DNA from: a virus
Length of the DNA: 28,400 nt
Reading direction: 5' to 3' (one strand)
Virus record (IMG/VR): IMGVR_UViG_3300030060_005856
Coordinates: 1 to 28,400 of that record
This document shows positions 13,244 to 21,094 of this stretch, piece by piece (the first letter of the stretch is position 1; each line of letters opens with the position of its first letter). The position numbers were made by a program, and so were the translations under genes. Under the pieces are notes generated by a model. It saw only the letters and a list, made by a program, of their open reading frames with translations. It did no database searches and was not told the origin of the DNA.

Positions 13244-15125
13244 AGCTATATTCATATCAGTAAGGACTGGATCATCTAGGTTACCTAATAAGTCTATTTT
13301 AAAAATAAAAGGTAAACATACTATTGAGTATGTCATAGATAGTGTAAAAAAATCAAAATATGCTGATAAGATTGTTTTATGTACGACTTTGAAGAGTGAA
13401 GATGATATTTTATATGATATTGCAAAAAAGAATGGAATTGATGTTTTTAGGGGCAGTGAACATGACAAACTCGATAGATGGTGGTGGGCTTTATTAACAT
13501 TTCAAGCTATTGAATCTGTTGTTACTGTTGATGGTGATGATTTATTTTATGACCATAAATTAGCAGACTTATGCTTTGAACAATTAGAGGATAGTGATTT
13601 TGTTAACGGTCAAGGTTTGTATAATGACACTTATGGTTTTAAAGATAATTTTTTAGAAGAAGTTATAAAAGCTAAAAAAGACCAAATTATTGAGCCACAT
13701 GAAATTGTAAACTTTTTAAAAAATAAAGATTTTAAAGTAAGTCAACTAACAGATGTGCCTCATTATTTTAAAAAACAAAATATAAGAATGACACTAGACT
13801 ATCAAGAAGATTTTGAGTTCTTTAAAAATGTGATAGAAAATTTAAATGATAATTTTACATTTAAAGATGTGTTGAATTATCTTTTAAAAAATGAGTCGGT
13901 TGTTGATATAAATTATTTTAGAGAAGAAGAATGGAAAAAAAACCAATTAGGTGTGGATAAGGGTTGGAGATTTAGAGGAAATGAAACTGATTACTTAACT
14001 AAGACTTTAGATAGTGGGTTTAGTGCTGGTGAAGATGGGACTATGGTTGAGAGAGTAGAGAGATTATTTTCAGAAAAACACAATCAAAAATATGCTATAG
14101 GTTTCAACTCAGGAACATCAACTTTACATGCTGCTCTAAATGCCTTTGGAGTTGGAGTTGGTGATGAAGTTATTGTCCCCGCATTAACACCTGCTATGTG
14201 TGGATATTCAATATGGCAAACAGGTGCAGTTCCTGTTTTTTGTGATGTCAGAGAAGATACTTTTCTTATGGATTGTAAAGATGTGGAAAATAAAATTACA
14301 CATAAAACTAAAGCTATAATGGCAGTTCACATATATGGTTTAATGTGTGATATGGATTCTATAATGAATATTGCTGATAAGTATGGATTATATGTATTAG
14401 AGGATTGTGCTCAATGTTTTTTAGCAAAAGATAATAATGGTGATATATCAGGTACTATCGGACATATAGGTAGTTGGAGTTTTGAAAATTCAAAGCATCT
14501 ATCGTGTGGTGATGGTGGGATAGTTACTACTAACGATGAAAAATTAGCAAAAAGTATGAGACAATTTGGTGGTGTAGGATTTAAAAATTTAACTGCTAGT
14601 AGTGGAAAAGTTAGAATATCAAGAGATAAGTTTCAAGATCCTAATTGGAAACGACACAATGTTATGGCTTACAATTACAGAATGCCAGAGTTATGTGGTG
14701 CTGTTGCCTTAGCTCAAACTGAAAGAATGGAAGAATTTTGTGATAAGAGAATTAAAGCTGGCAATTCGTATTTAAAAACAATACTCGATAGTAATACTGA
14801 TTTGTTGAAACCACAGAAGTCACCTGATGGTTTTATTAATTCTTATTATACATTTGGTGCTTTGTTTAATGGTGAAAAATACGGTATTGAATGGCAAACT
14901 TTTAGAAAAAAATATATTGAGTTTGGTGGCGATGGGATTTATGCTGCTTGGAAAACTCAAAACCAAGAACCTTGTTTTAAAGATAACAAAATAGGTTGGG
15001 GTGATGTTCCTATTGCTGAAAAACTACAAAAAAATTTAATGCAATTTACAACTAATCAAAAAGATGATAATGAAATAAAAGTTCAAGTAAATGCTCTTAA
15101 AAAAACATTGGAGTATTTTGATTAA
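13236..15125 (+). CDS. SpsF/KdsB-like cytidylyltransferase fused to a DegT-type PLP aminotransferase
   Basis: This 629-aa protein has two domains. Residues 1 to about 225 form a nucleotidyltransferase of the SpsF/CMP-sugar synthetase type: 'VRTGSSRLPNKSIL' (residues 9-22) is the CTP loop, and 'VFRGSEHDKLDRW' and 'VTVDGDDLFYD' follow as in that family. Residues from about 255 to 629 form a complete DegT/DnrJ/EryC1 aminotransferase, with 'FNSGTSTLHAAL', 'HIYGLMCDMDSI', 'VLEDCAQ' and the PLP-binding K420 in 'SFENSKHLSCGDGG'. One chain could thus aminate a keto-sugar and supply a CMP-type activation. It overlaps the methyltransferase by 8 bases and the SDR by 1. NeuB follows two genes later, so a CMP-nonulosonate role for the N-terminal domain is plausible but not proven. 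Confidence 0.84.
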   Translation: MVKAIFISVRTGSSRLPNKSILKIKGKHTIEYVIDSVKKSKYADKIVLCTTLKSEDDILYDIAKKNGIDVFRGSEHDKLDRWWWALLTFQAIESVVTVDGDDLFYDHKLADLCFEQLEDSDFVNGQGLYNDTYGFKDNFLEEVIKAKKDQIIEPHEIVNFLKNKDFKVSQLTDVPHYFKKQNIRMTLDYQEDFEFFKNVIENLNDNFTFKDVLNYLLKNESVVDINYFREEEWKKNQLGVDKGWRFRGNETDYLTKTLDSGFSAGEDGTMVERVERLFSEKHNQKYAIGFNSGTSTLHAALNAFGVGVGDEVIVPALTPAMCGYSIWQTGAVPVFCDVREDTFLMDCKDVENKITHKTKAIMAVHIYGLMCDMDSIMNIADKYGLYVLEDCAQCFLAKDNNGDISGTIGHIGSWSFENSKHLSCGDGGIVTTNDEKLAKSMRQFGGVGFKNLTASSGKVRISRDKFQDPNWKRHNVMAYNYRMPELCGAVALAQTERMEEFCDKRIKAGNSYLKTILDSNTDLLKPQKSPDGFINSYYTFGALFNGEKYGIEWQTFRKKYIEFGGDGIYAAWKTQNQEPCFKDNKIGWGDVPIAEKLQKNLMQFTTNQKDDNEIKVQVNALKKTLEYFD

Positions 15126-15796
15126 TGAGAGATATAATAATAACAGGTTCATCTGGTCTAATAGGTACTGAAGTTACATCTTATTTCAAAAAAACTGATA
15201 GAGTAAAAGAATGTGATTTATCACTTGGTCACGACTTAAACGATGAGTCTTTTGTAAAAGATTTTTTCAAAGAAAATAAAGCTGATTATTTAATCAATGT
15301 ATTTGCTTTAAATCATCACATAAGTAAGGATGGTGGTGAGACATTATTTGATATATCTTTAGATTCTTTTGACGATTACTTAAAGGTAAACTTAACATCT
15401 TTATTTTCTGTATGTAGAGAATTTGCTAGAAATAACAACAAAGGTTCTATTGTTAATTTTTCTTCAACATATGGTTGTGGTTCTCCAATACCAAGTATGT
15501 ATACGAATGGTGAAAAACACATTGGATATGGTGTATCTAAAGCTGGAGTAATACAATTGACTAAACATTTAGCCGTACATTTAGCTCCTAATATTAGAGT
15601 GAACTGTGTTTCTCCTGGCGGAGTTGAATTTAATCAAGATGAAGAATTTATTCAACAGTATAGTAATCACGCTCCTATGAAAAGAATGATGAGGGTTGGT
15701 GAACTAAATGGTTTGTTGAGTTTTTTATGCTCAAAGGAGTCCAGCTATATGACTGGTGAAAACTTAAAAATAGATGGGGGGTGGACATCGTGGTAA
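15125..15796 (+). CDS. Short-chain dehydrogenase/reductase near NeuB (PtmA-like)
   Basis: The product is a 223-aa classical SDR. 'TGSSGLIG' is a variant of the TGxxxGxG cofactor loop, S-S-T in 'NFSSTYG' supplies the catalytic Ser, and Y135-G-V-S-K139 is the YxxxK pair. The C-terminus 'SYMTGENLKIDGGW' is typical of SDRs. It starts at ATG 15125, sharing a base with the previous TAA. Its position between a cytidylyltransferase fusion and NeuB recalls the SDR PtmA of Campylobacter legionaminic acid loci; this is context-based inference. The G-rich end (15777-15784) also provides the ribosome site for the next gene. Confidence 0.83.
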   Translation: MRDIIITGSSGLIGTEVTSYFKKTDRVKECDLSLGHDLNDESFVKDFFKENKADYLINVFALNHHISKDGGETLFDISLDSFDDYLKVNLTSLFSVCREFARNNNKGSIVNFSSTYGCGSPIPSMYTNGEKHIGYGVSKAGVIQLTKHLAVHLAPNIRVNCVSPGGVEFNQDEEFIQQYSNHAPMKRMMRVGELNGLLSFLCSKESSYMTGENLKIDGGWTSW

Positions 15797-16632
15797 ATTT
15801 TAAAACATTAGATGATTTATATTTTATTGCCGAAATTGGTATAAATCACAATGGTGATATTGACATAACAAAAAAATTGATTGATGCTAGTTTTGCGACT
15901 TCTTGGGATTGTGTCAAGTTCCAAAAGAGAAATCCTGATGTGTGTGTGCCAGACCACCAAAAAGATGTTATAAGAGATACGCCTTGGGGTAGAATAACAT
16001 ACTTGGAATATAAACACAAAGTGGAGTTTGGTAAAGAAGAGTATGATTATATTAATGATTATTGTAAAGAAAAACCGATGGATTGGACAGTATCAGTTTG
16101 GGATATAGATAGTGTAAACTTTATATCAAACTATGATGTACCATTTATAAAGATACCATCTGCTATGTTAACTAATGATGAATTGATAGAAGCAACAGTT
16201 GGAACGAAAAAACAAATAATTTTAAGTACCGGTATGAGCACGATAGAAGAGATAGACCACGCTGTGGATGTTTTAGGAAAAAGTGACTTTACTTTATTAC
16301 ATTGTAATTCAACCTATCCAGCTCCAGAAGAAGATTTGAATTTAAATAATATAAAAATGATGCAAGATAAATATAATGTCCCAATAGGATATTCTGGTCA
16401 CGAACAAGATTTAGAGGCTTGTATGGTTGCTGTTACTTTAGGTGCTAACATAATAGAAAGACATATAACTTTAGACCATAATATGTGGGGAACAGATCAA
16501 AAATCTAGTTTGGAAGTCGTAGCTATGGATATGTTAAAAAAGAGGTGTAATAATATTCAGACAATGCTTGGTAAGTATGAAAGAACAGTATCTTCATCTG
16601 AAAAGGAAATAAGAAACAAACTAAGAGGGTAG
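15790..16632 (+). CDS. neuB: NeuB-family nonulosonic acid synthase lacking the SAF domain
   Basis: The product is 280 aa. It condenses phosphoenolpyruvate with an N-acyl hexosamine-type sugar to a nine-carbon acid. The TIM-barrel motifs are all present: E15-I-G-I-N-H-N-G22, 'VKFQKR', 'KIPSAMLTN', 'LSTGMSTIEE', 'LHCNSTYPAP', 'GYSGHE' and 'ERHITLD'. The C-terminal antifreeze-like SAF domain of typical enzymes (about 340-350 aa) is absent: the protein ends right after the barrel. I chose GTG 15790 because GGTGG (15780-15784) stands 5 bases before it; GTG 15781 is an alternative adding three residues. Whether the product is sialic, legionaminic or pseudaminic acid cannot be read. No hydrolysing 2-epimerase is seen in the window. 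Confidence 0.88.
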   Translation: MVNFKTLDDLYFIAEIGINHNGDIDITKKLIDASFATSWDCVKFQKRNPDVCVPDHQKDVIRDTPWGRITYLEYKHKVEFGKEEYDYINDYCKEKPMDWTVSVWDIDSVNFISNYDVPFIKIPSAMLTNDELIEATVGTKKQIILSTGMSTIEEIDHAVDVLGKSDFTLLHCNSTYPAPEEDLNLNNIKMMQDKYNVPIGYSGHEQDLEACMVAVTLGANIIERHITLDHNMWGTDQKSSLEVVAMDMLKKRCNNIQTMLGKYERTVSSSEKEIRNKLRG

Positions 16633-16663
16633 TTTTGAAAAAGTTTTATAGTTATGAAAAAAA

Positions 16664-16682
16664 GTTTATATTTATGTATATA
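16664..16682 (+). promoter_or_regulatory. Candidate promoter-like AT motif, copy 2
   Basis: The 62-base gap 16633-16694 contains a 19-base string (16664-16682) that recurs exactly at 23439-23457, again just before a gene. It lies 12 bases upstream of ATG 16695. A -10-like TATATA is at its right end. It may start a transcript for the 16695 gene cluster. On the other strand it contains CATAAATA, close to the T4 late-promoter TATAAATA, but that would point away from the genes. Confidence 0.42.
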
Positions 16683-16694
16683 TAATAAAAAGTA

Positions 16695-17384
16695 ATGGTT
16701 ATTGACAAAAATAGTTATTCAGTAGAAAATAGTATAGCAATATTATGTAGAGGTAAGTCGTTAAAATTTATCGACAAGATACCAAATGTTGACGAGTACA
16801 TAATTGTTAATAGATTTGGTGATGAGTTAGAGCAAAAAAATGTTAGTAATAAATTATATGAGCAAGATATAACACAAGTTCTAAGTTTAGTTCCAGATGA
16901 ACCAACTTTAATGATACAGAGAGGTCATTATAAAAAATTCAAAATAAATAAGTTGGTACTACCATATGTAAGAGAAACTGTGCCAGGCTCAGCACAATCC
17001 ATCGAAGGGTATGATGGTAAAACAATACCATCATATGTATTAAGTGATATACACAAAGATTATATGTTTAAGAGAGGTACTAGACCAGATGGAGATACAA
17101 GATATGCTTATTCATATCCAACTTCTGGTATTGCTGGAGTTGTTCATGGAACAATTGATTATGGTAAAAAGAATATTTTTATCATTGGTTTAGACTTTTA
17201 TCAATCAGATTACGCGTATGGTAAGTCTAAAGCTGACTTGGTATCAAGAGGAGAAGACCCGAAAATGATGAGAGATTTCTTAACTAATTTTTTGTCTACA
17301 CAAAAAGAAAAGAACTTTACCATAGTTACCACTACTGATTATGATTGTGATTTTAGTAATGTAAATGTAATAAGGGTAAAATAA
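16695..17384 (+). CDS. GT42-like (sialyltransferase-like) protein
   Basis: The product is 229 aa. The opening 'SIAILCRGKSLKFIDKIP' followed by 'EYIIVNRFG' parallels the GNGPSL...N donor region of CstII-type sialyltransferases, and 'YPTSGIAGVVHG...KNIFIIGLDFYQSDYAYG' parallels the TSG...SGIDFY segment of the same enzymes. This suits a neighbour of NeuB. However, the catalytic His expected shortly after in CstII is absent; the corresponding text reads 'GEDPKMMRDFLTNFL'. It may be an inactive or differently catalysing relative, or a DUF115-like protein. The gene follows the AT-motif gap, with no good Shine-Dalgarno. Confidence 0.55.
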   Translation: MVIDKNSYSVENSIAILCRGKSLKFIDKIPNVDEYIIVNRFGDELEQKNVSNKLYEQDITQVLSLVPDEPTLMIQRGHYKKFKINKLVLPYVRETVPGSAQSIEGYDGKTIPSYVLSDIHKDYMFKRGTRPDGDTRYAYSYPTSGIAGVVHGTIDYGKKNIFIIGLDFYQSDYAYGKSKADLVSRGEDPKMMRDFLTNFLSTQKEKNFTIVTTTDYDCDFSNVNVIRVK

Positions 17385-17612
17385 ATGAGTGAAAAGAATT
17401 TATTATCCTCGGTTGCACATGAGGGTAGATATGTTACACAAATAATTCACTTTAAAGAAGGTTATAGAAAAACTATTCATGGGATAGATACATTATCAAT
17501 AGAACAAGGGCAATTTACTAAATTTAAATGTAAGGATGGTCGTTATATAATGATAAATGATAATAATGTTTTGATGGTGGAAGTATTTTCGGAGGAAGAT
17601 AATGGAAATTAG
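17385..17612 (+). CDS. Small hypothetical protein, 75 aa
   Basis: The gene starts immediately after the preceding stop and overlaps the aminotransferase by 11 bases, so it sits inside the operon frame. It is predicted mostly beta ('RYVTQIIHFKEGYRKTIHG', 'GQFTKFKCKDGRYIMIND'), with one Cys and no transmembrane segment. I recognise no family. Its end contains GGAGG (17592-17596), the ribosome site for the next gene. Confidence 0.55.
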   Translation: MSEKNLLSSVAHEGRYVTQIIHFKEGYRKTIHGIDTLSIEQGQFTKFKCKDGRYIMINDNNVLMVEVFSEEDNGN

Positions 17613-18750
17613 AGATAAGATGTTACCGGTATTAGCTCCCAAAGGTGGGAAAGAAGAGATACAGGCTCTTCAAGAAGTCATAGAAAGTGGATGGTGGGGC
17701 AAAGGTCCTAAAGTGGCTGAATTTGAAGAGAAGTTTGCAAAAATGGTTGGTCACAAATATGCTGTGGCTGTCACAAGTGCGTCTCACGGTCAAGATTTGG
17801 TCATGAAAGCTATGGGATTCAAAGGTATTGATGTTATTAATCCAACGATATCTTTTATAGCCACAGCGATGATTCCATTATGGAATGGGTTTACTACTAA
17901 CATAGTTGATGTAAAGAGAGATACATTGTGTATAGATCCAGAAGATGTAGAAAAGTATAAGAAACCAAATAGTGAAGTTATGATAGCTGTAAATCAAGCT
18001 GGTGTCTCCGCTGATTACGAAGCTCTAAGAAAAGTATTTGGTGGGTTCATACTTGAAGATACTGCTCATAGTTGTTACACACCAGGTGCTGGACAAGGTG
18101 GTGATGTGGCAGTTTGGTCATTTCAAGCAGTCAAGACAATGCCGTGTGGTGATGGTGGAATGATTACAAGTAATGATAAAGAATTAATTGAAAAGTGTAG
18201 AGAGATGACTTGGTTTGGAGTATCATCTACTTGGAGTAGAGCTAGTGGTGCTACACCAGGATATGCTTGGGATTATCAAGTAGACATACTTGGTTACAAG
18301 TATTACATGATTGATATAGCAGCTGCTATTTGTTTAGAACAGATGAAAAAACTACCAGCTAATTTGGAGTTTCGTAGGCATGTGCAAAAAAGATATAATG
18401 AGGAACTACATCCTATATTTGAAAGACCACCACATTCAGAAACCGTACAATATTATTGTCCAAGAATACCAGAAAAAATAATAAATCCAGCACCAGATGG
18501 TAGTGGTTATAGTAGTAAGGTAACGAGAGATAATTTGATTGATTATTTAGCAGAAAAAAAAATACACACATCGGTACATTTCAAACCACTTCATATGTAC
18601 AAACCTTTATTACAAAATAGACACTATTCGGTAGCAGATACAGAATGGTTGAAGTTTATATCTTTACCAGTTCATAATAGAATGGTTGAAGAGGACATTG
18701 ATTATGTAATTTATTGGTGTAATAAGTGGGTAGAGGATAAATATTTATGA
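17602..18750 (+). CDS. DegT/DnrJ/EryC1 aminotransferase
   Basis: The product is 382 aa. It is a PLP-dependent sugar aminotransferase: 'ESGWWGKGPKVAEFEEKFA' is the family start, 'AVTSASHGQDLVMKA' the phosphate-binding region, and 'LEDTAHSC' plus K178 in 'SFQAVKTMPCGDGG' the PLP site. 'HFKPLHMYKPL' near the end is typical of the family. It probably converts an NDP-4-keto-6-deoxyhexose to an aminosugar, for instance the product of the RmlB-like enzyme or of the GDP-mannose dehydratase at the right edge (a perosamine-type route); which one cannot be decided. The ATG at 17602 has GGAGG at 17592-17596. The stop overlaps the next gene in ATGA. Confidence 0.88.
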   Translation: MEIRDKMLPVLAPKGGKEEIQALQEVIESGWWGKGPKVAEFEEKFAKMVGHKYAVAVTSASHGQDLVMKAMGFKGIDVINPTISFIATAMIPLWNGFTTNIVDVKRDTLCIDPEDVEKYKKPNSEVMIAVNQAGVSADYEALRKVFGGFILEDTAHSCYTPGAGQGGDVAVWSFQAVKTMPCGDGGMITSNDKELIEKCREMTWFGVSSTWSRASGATPGYAWDYQVDILGYKYYMIDIAAAICLEQMKKLPANLEFRRHVQKRYNEELHPIFERPPHSETVQYYCPRIPEKIINPAPDGSGYSSKVTRDNLIDYLAEKKIHTSVHFKPLHMYKPLLQNRHYSVADTEWLKFISLPVHNRMVEEDIDYVIYWCNKWVEDKYL

Positions 18751-19628
18751 TAGGTTTATTTGGTTCTAATGGTTTGGTTGGTTCACACATTGATTTTGCT
18801 GATTTTAAATTCGATAGAAAATCATGTGATTTGCATGATTTAGATAAAATCACCAAATGTATATCTGAAAACAACATAAATACAATCGTCAATTGTGCAG
18901 CATATCAAAGAAATCACAAAACAATGAGTGAAAACCAAGCAGATCACTTTCATCAAAATACATCAATTAATTTAAATGTTTACAAAGCTGGAGAATTATG
19001 TAAAGTAAAAAAAATAATATCAGTTTCATCTATAAATGCTATTCAAGGAGTTGGTGTTGTGGTTGAAAAATATTTGTGGAAAACTAATCCGTCTGATTTT
19101 TGTTATGCCGAATCTCATAAAAATAGAGTTTTACACATTCTTTCTAAATTGTATAGCGAACAGTATGGAATAAAATGTATAACGCCAATGTTGTCTAACA
19201 CTTATGGTTTAAACGTTGAAAAAAAAGATAATGGAGTAATACCCATATTAATTTGTAAGTTCATAGATTCAATTAAAAATAAAACTGACATTGAGTTAAA
19301 GGGTGACGGTAAATCTTCGAGAAACTTTATTTACGGCAAAGATGTTAACAAGGTTTTAAATTTATTATCATTGGATGATTTTTCATATACAGAACCTTTT
19401 ATAGTATCTTCTAATGAGAGTGCTTCTGTGCGAGAAATAGTTGAAATTATGGTAGACCATTTTAATTATAAGGGAAAAATCAATTGGGACACTAAAGGCT
19501 ACACATCTGATACTAAACTATGTTCTAATGATTTATTTAGAAGCCATTTTCCATCTTTTAAATTTACACGATTAGAAGATGGTATTAAAGAAACAATTAA
19601 TTATTTTATGGAGAAATATAATGTATAA
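18747..19628 (+). CDS. GDP-fucose-synthase-like epimerase/reductase with displaced catalytic Lys
   Basis: The product is 293 aa, an extended SDR resembling WcaG/GMER or RmlD. 'GLFGSNGLVGSH' is the GxxGxxG loop, 'INTIVNCAAYQRN' and 'ISVSSINA' follow, and 'GDGKSSRNFIYGKDV' matches the substrate loop of GDP-L-fucose synthase. The YxxxK motif is odd: the sequence is Y120-A-E-S-H124-K125, so the Lys is one residue late and His occupies its place. It may use the product of the GDP-mannose dehydratase at the right edge, but the altered motif leaves activity in doubt. It overlaps both neighbours (ATGA upstream, 8 bases downstream). Confidence 0.75.
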   Translation: MIGLFGSNGLVGSHIDFADFKFDRKSCDLHDLDKITKCISENNINTIVNCAAYQRNHKTMSENQADHFHQNTSINLNVYKAGELCKVKKIISVSSINAIQGVGVVVEKYLWKTNPSDFCYAESHKNRVLHILSKLYSEQYGIKCITPMLSNTYGLNVEKKDNGVIPILICKFIDSIKNKTDIELKGDGKSSRNFIYGKDVNKVLNLLSLDDFSYTEPFIVSSNESASVREIVEIMVDHFNYKGKINWDTKGYTSDTKLCSNDLFRSHFPSFKFTRLEDGIKETINYFMEKYNV

Positions 19629-20499
19629 AGAAGGTATTGATTTTGTTATAATTAGTCATTGTAAACCAAGTTATGCGAAAATGGCTGTTAAAAGTATCCA
19701 CAAATATGTTAATGGAATAGACTATGGGATTTACATAGTAAATAATTATGTTGATGAAGATAAAGAAAGAAAAGAATTAGAGGATATATTTGAAGGAGAT
19801 GATAAGATAACTATTTTAAAAGGTGCAGATCAATCACAAACAAGTATAATAGGTAACGATGGTACTTTTAGACAAAATGGTAATATTGTTTTTAAAGGTA
19901 AAATTGATGGTTGTGAAGTTGCTTCTGGTAGTAAATATGGTGAGCTAGGATATGCAATTGGGATGAAAGCTGGTAAAAGAAAATATGTTTGTTGTATGGA
20001 TCAAGATGCTATATTTTTAAATGAATGGGTTGATGATATCGTACCAATGTTAGAAAAATATCTTTTCATATCGAACAGATGGGATCCTGGTACTTTATTT
20101 AAAGAGGCTAAAAATCCTAAACCTGAGTTAGGTATGGCAAGACCTATGTTTTGGTTAATGAAGAGAAATATGATGGAAGAACATGATTTGTATCCAAATT
20201 GTGATTATAGAGATATTTGGGGTAACATAACATATTTTGCACAACAAAATGATTATGATTTTTATATATGCAAAAATTCATATTGGAATGAAAATAAAAG
20301 AATCGCTTATAGAATTGAAAAAGGTCATATTTCAGATTGGCATATGTCCTCTAAGGAGCATGTTATAGATGTAGTTGATGCTGAACAAGCTTGGGTAAAT
20401 GACAAACCATTTCTTCTTCACCAAACGAGAGGAGCTTATAGGCCTGAAGCCTCTTTGGTAGAATGGTTAGAAAAAACTAATGAGTATTTAAATGAGTAA
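19621..20499 (+). CDS. GT-A glycosyltransferase (paralogue of the gene at 21087)
   Basis: The product is 292 aa. I start at ATG 19621, with GGAG at 19610-19613, rather than the longer frame from 19579. 'DFVIISHCKPSYAKMAVKSI' and 'YIVNNYVDE' form the GT2-like nucleotide-binding half; D127-Q-D129 in 'CMDQDAIFLNEW' is the DxD metal motif. The C-terminal 'EQAWVNDKPFLLHQTRG' is shared with the protein at 21087 ('EQGWINDKPFVYHYGRG'), so the two arose by duplication. It likely adds a sugar to the glycan. Substrate unknown. Confidence 0.72.
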   Translation: MYKEGIDFVIISHCKPSYAKMAVKSIHKYVNGIDYGIYIVNNYVDEDKERKELEDIFEGDDKITILKGADQSQTSIIGNDGTFRQNGNIVFKGKIDGCEVASGSKYGELGYAIGMKAGKRKYVCCMDQDAIFLNEWVDDIVPMLEKYLFISNRWDPGTLFKEAKNPKPELGMARPMFWLMKRNMMEEHDLYPNCDYRDIWGNITYFAQQNDYDFYICKNSYWNENKRIAYRIEKGHISDWHMSSKEHVIDVVDAEQAWVNDKPFLLHQTRGAYRPEASLVEWLEKTNEYLNE

Positions 20500-21094
20500 C
20501 AGATTTCTACATATAGGATGTGGTCCTAACATTTTACCATCACCATTTGAAAATCTTGATGGGAGAGACTTTGATGGTGTAGACCATGTTAGTTCAGCCG
20601 ATGACCTTTCTCAATTTGACGATAATACTTTTGATATGATTTACGCATCTCATATATTAGAGCACTATCCAAGAAACGATGTGGAAAGAGTTCTTAAAGA
20701 ATGGGTTAGAGTTGTTAAGGTAGATGGTATAGTCAGAATTTCAGTTCCATCATTTAAAAGTGCTCTTGAAATATATGACAAGACAGATAAATTAGAAAAT
20801 GTTTTAGGTCCTTTAGTTGGTGGTCAAACATATGATTTTGAATTTCATTATTGTTTGTTTGATGAAAGAACTTTAACCGCATTAATGAAAATATGTGGAC
20901 TAACTGCTATTCATCCTTGGTTGTATACGAGAACACGACACTCTGATTATTGGGATTTTTCACAAGCTGTAACACATGGTATTCAAGTTTCTTTAAATTT
21001 AGAAGGTAGAAAAAGACAAACAGCATTGGATGACGGTCATAATTATTTTGAAACAAAAAAAGATAAAATTAAACAAGGGATTGAATATGTCTAA
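20492..21094 (+). CDS. SAM-dependent methyltransferase (Methyltransf_11-like)
   Basis: The product is 200 aa. 'RFLHIGCGPNILP' carries motif I (H-I-G-C-G at residues 7-11), 'FDMIYASHILEHYPRNDVERVLKEWVRV'-type text follows, with the E-H of 'LEH', and 'DGIVRISVPSF' is motif III. The arrangement is typical of small methyltransferases in O-antigen clusters. It lies between two paralogous glycosyltransferases and overlaps each by 8 bases. It may cap or methylate the sugar they add; this is inference. Confidence 0.8.
   Translation: MSNRFLHIGCGPNILPSPFENLDGRDFDGVDHVSSADDLSQFDDNTFDMIYASHILEHYPRNDVERVLKEWVRVVKVDGIVRISVPSFKSALEIYDKTDKLENVLGPLVGGQTYDFEFHYCLFDERTLTALMKICGLTAIHPWLYTRTRHSDYWDFSQAVTHGIQVSLNLEGRKRQTALDDGHNYFETKKDKIKQGIEYV

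Larger units (their letters stand above)
12416..13311 (+). repeat. Direct repeat pair (76 bp) bracketing a methyltransferase gene
   Basis: The left copy is 12416-12491 and the right copy 13236-13311, in the same orientation, with three mismatches. The methyltransferase gene 12524-13243 lies between, and its stop codon (13241-13243) is inside the right copy. There is no terminal inverted repeat or transposase, so this is not an insertion sequence; it looks like a single-gene insertion by recombination at the start of the downstream gene. Confidence 0.88.

Noticed and set aside
12416-13311. Insertion sequence or transposon bracketed by direct repeats
   Set aside because: The repeats are coding 5' gene ends, there are no inverted repeats and the cargo is a methyltransferase; gene insertion by recombination explains it better.
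16654-16695. Tiny frame ATG 16654 (13 codons) in the gap before the GT42-like gene
   Set aside because: It is built almost entirely from the AT motif, has no ribosome site and no similarity to another start; a leader peptide cannot be supported.
19579-19620. Longer N-terminus for the glycosyltransferase from ATG 19579
   Set aside because: The extra 14 residues precede the normal GT start, would overlap the upstream gene by 50 bases, and a good GGAG stands before ATG 19621.
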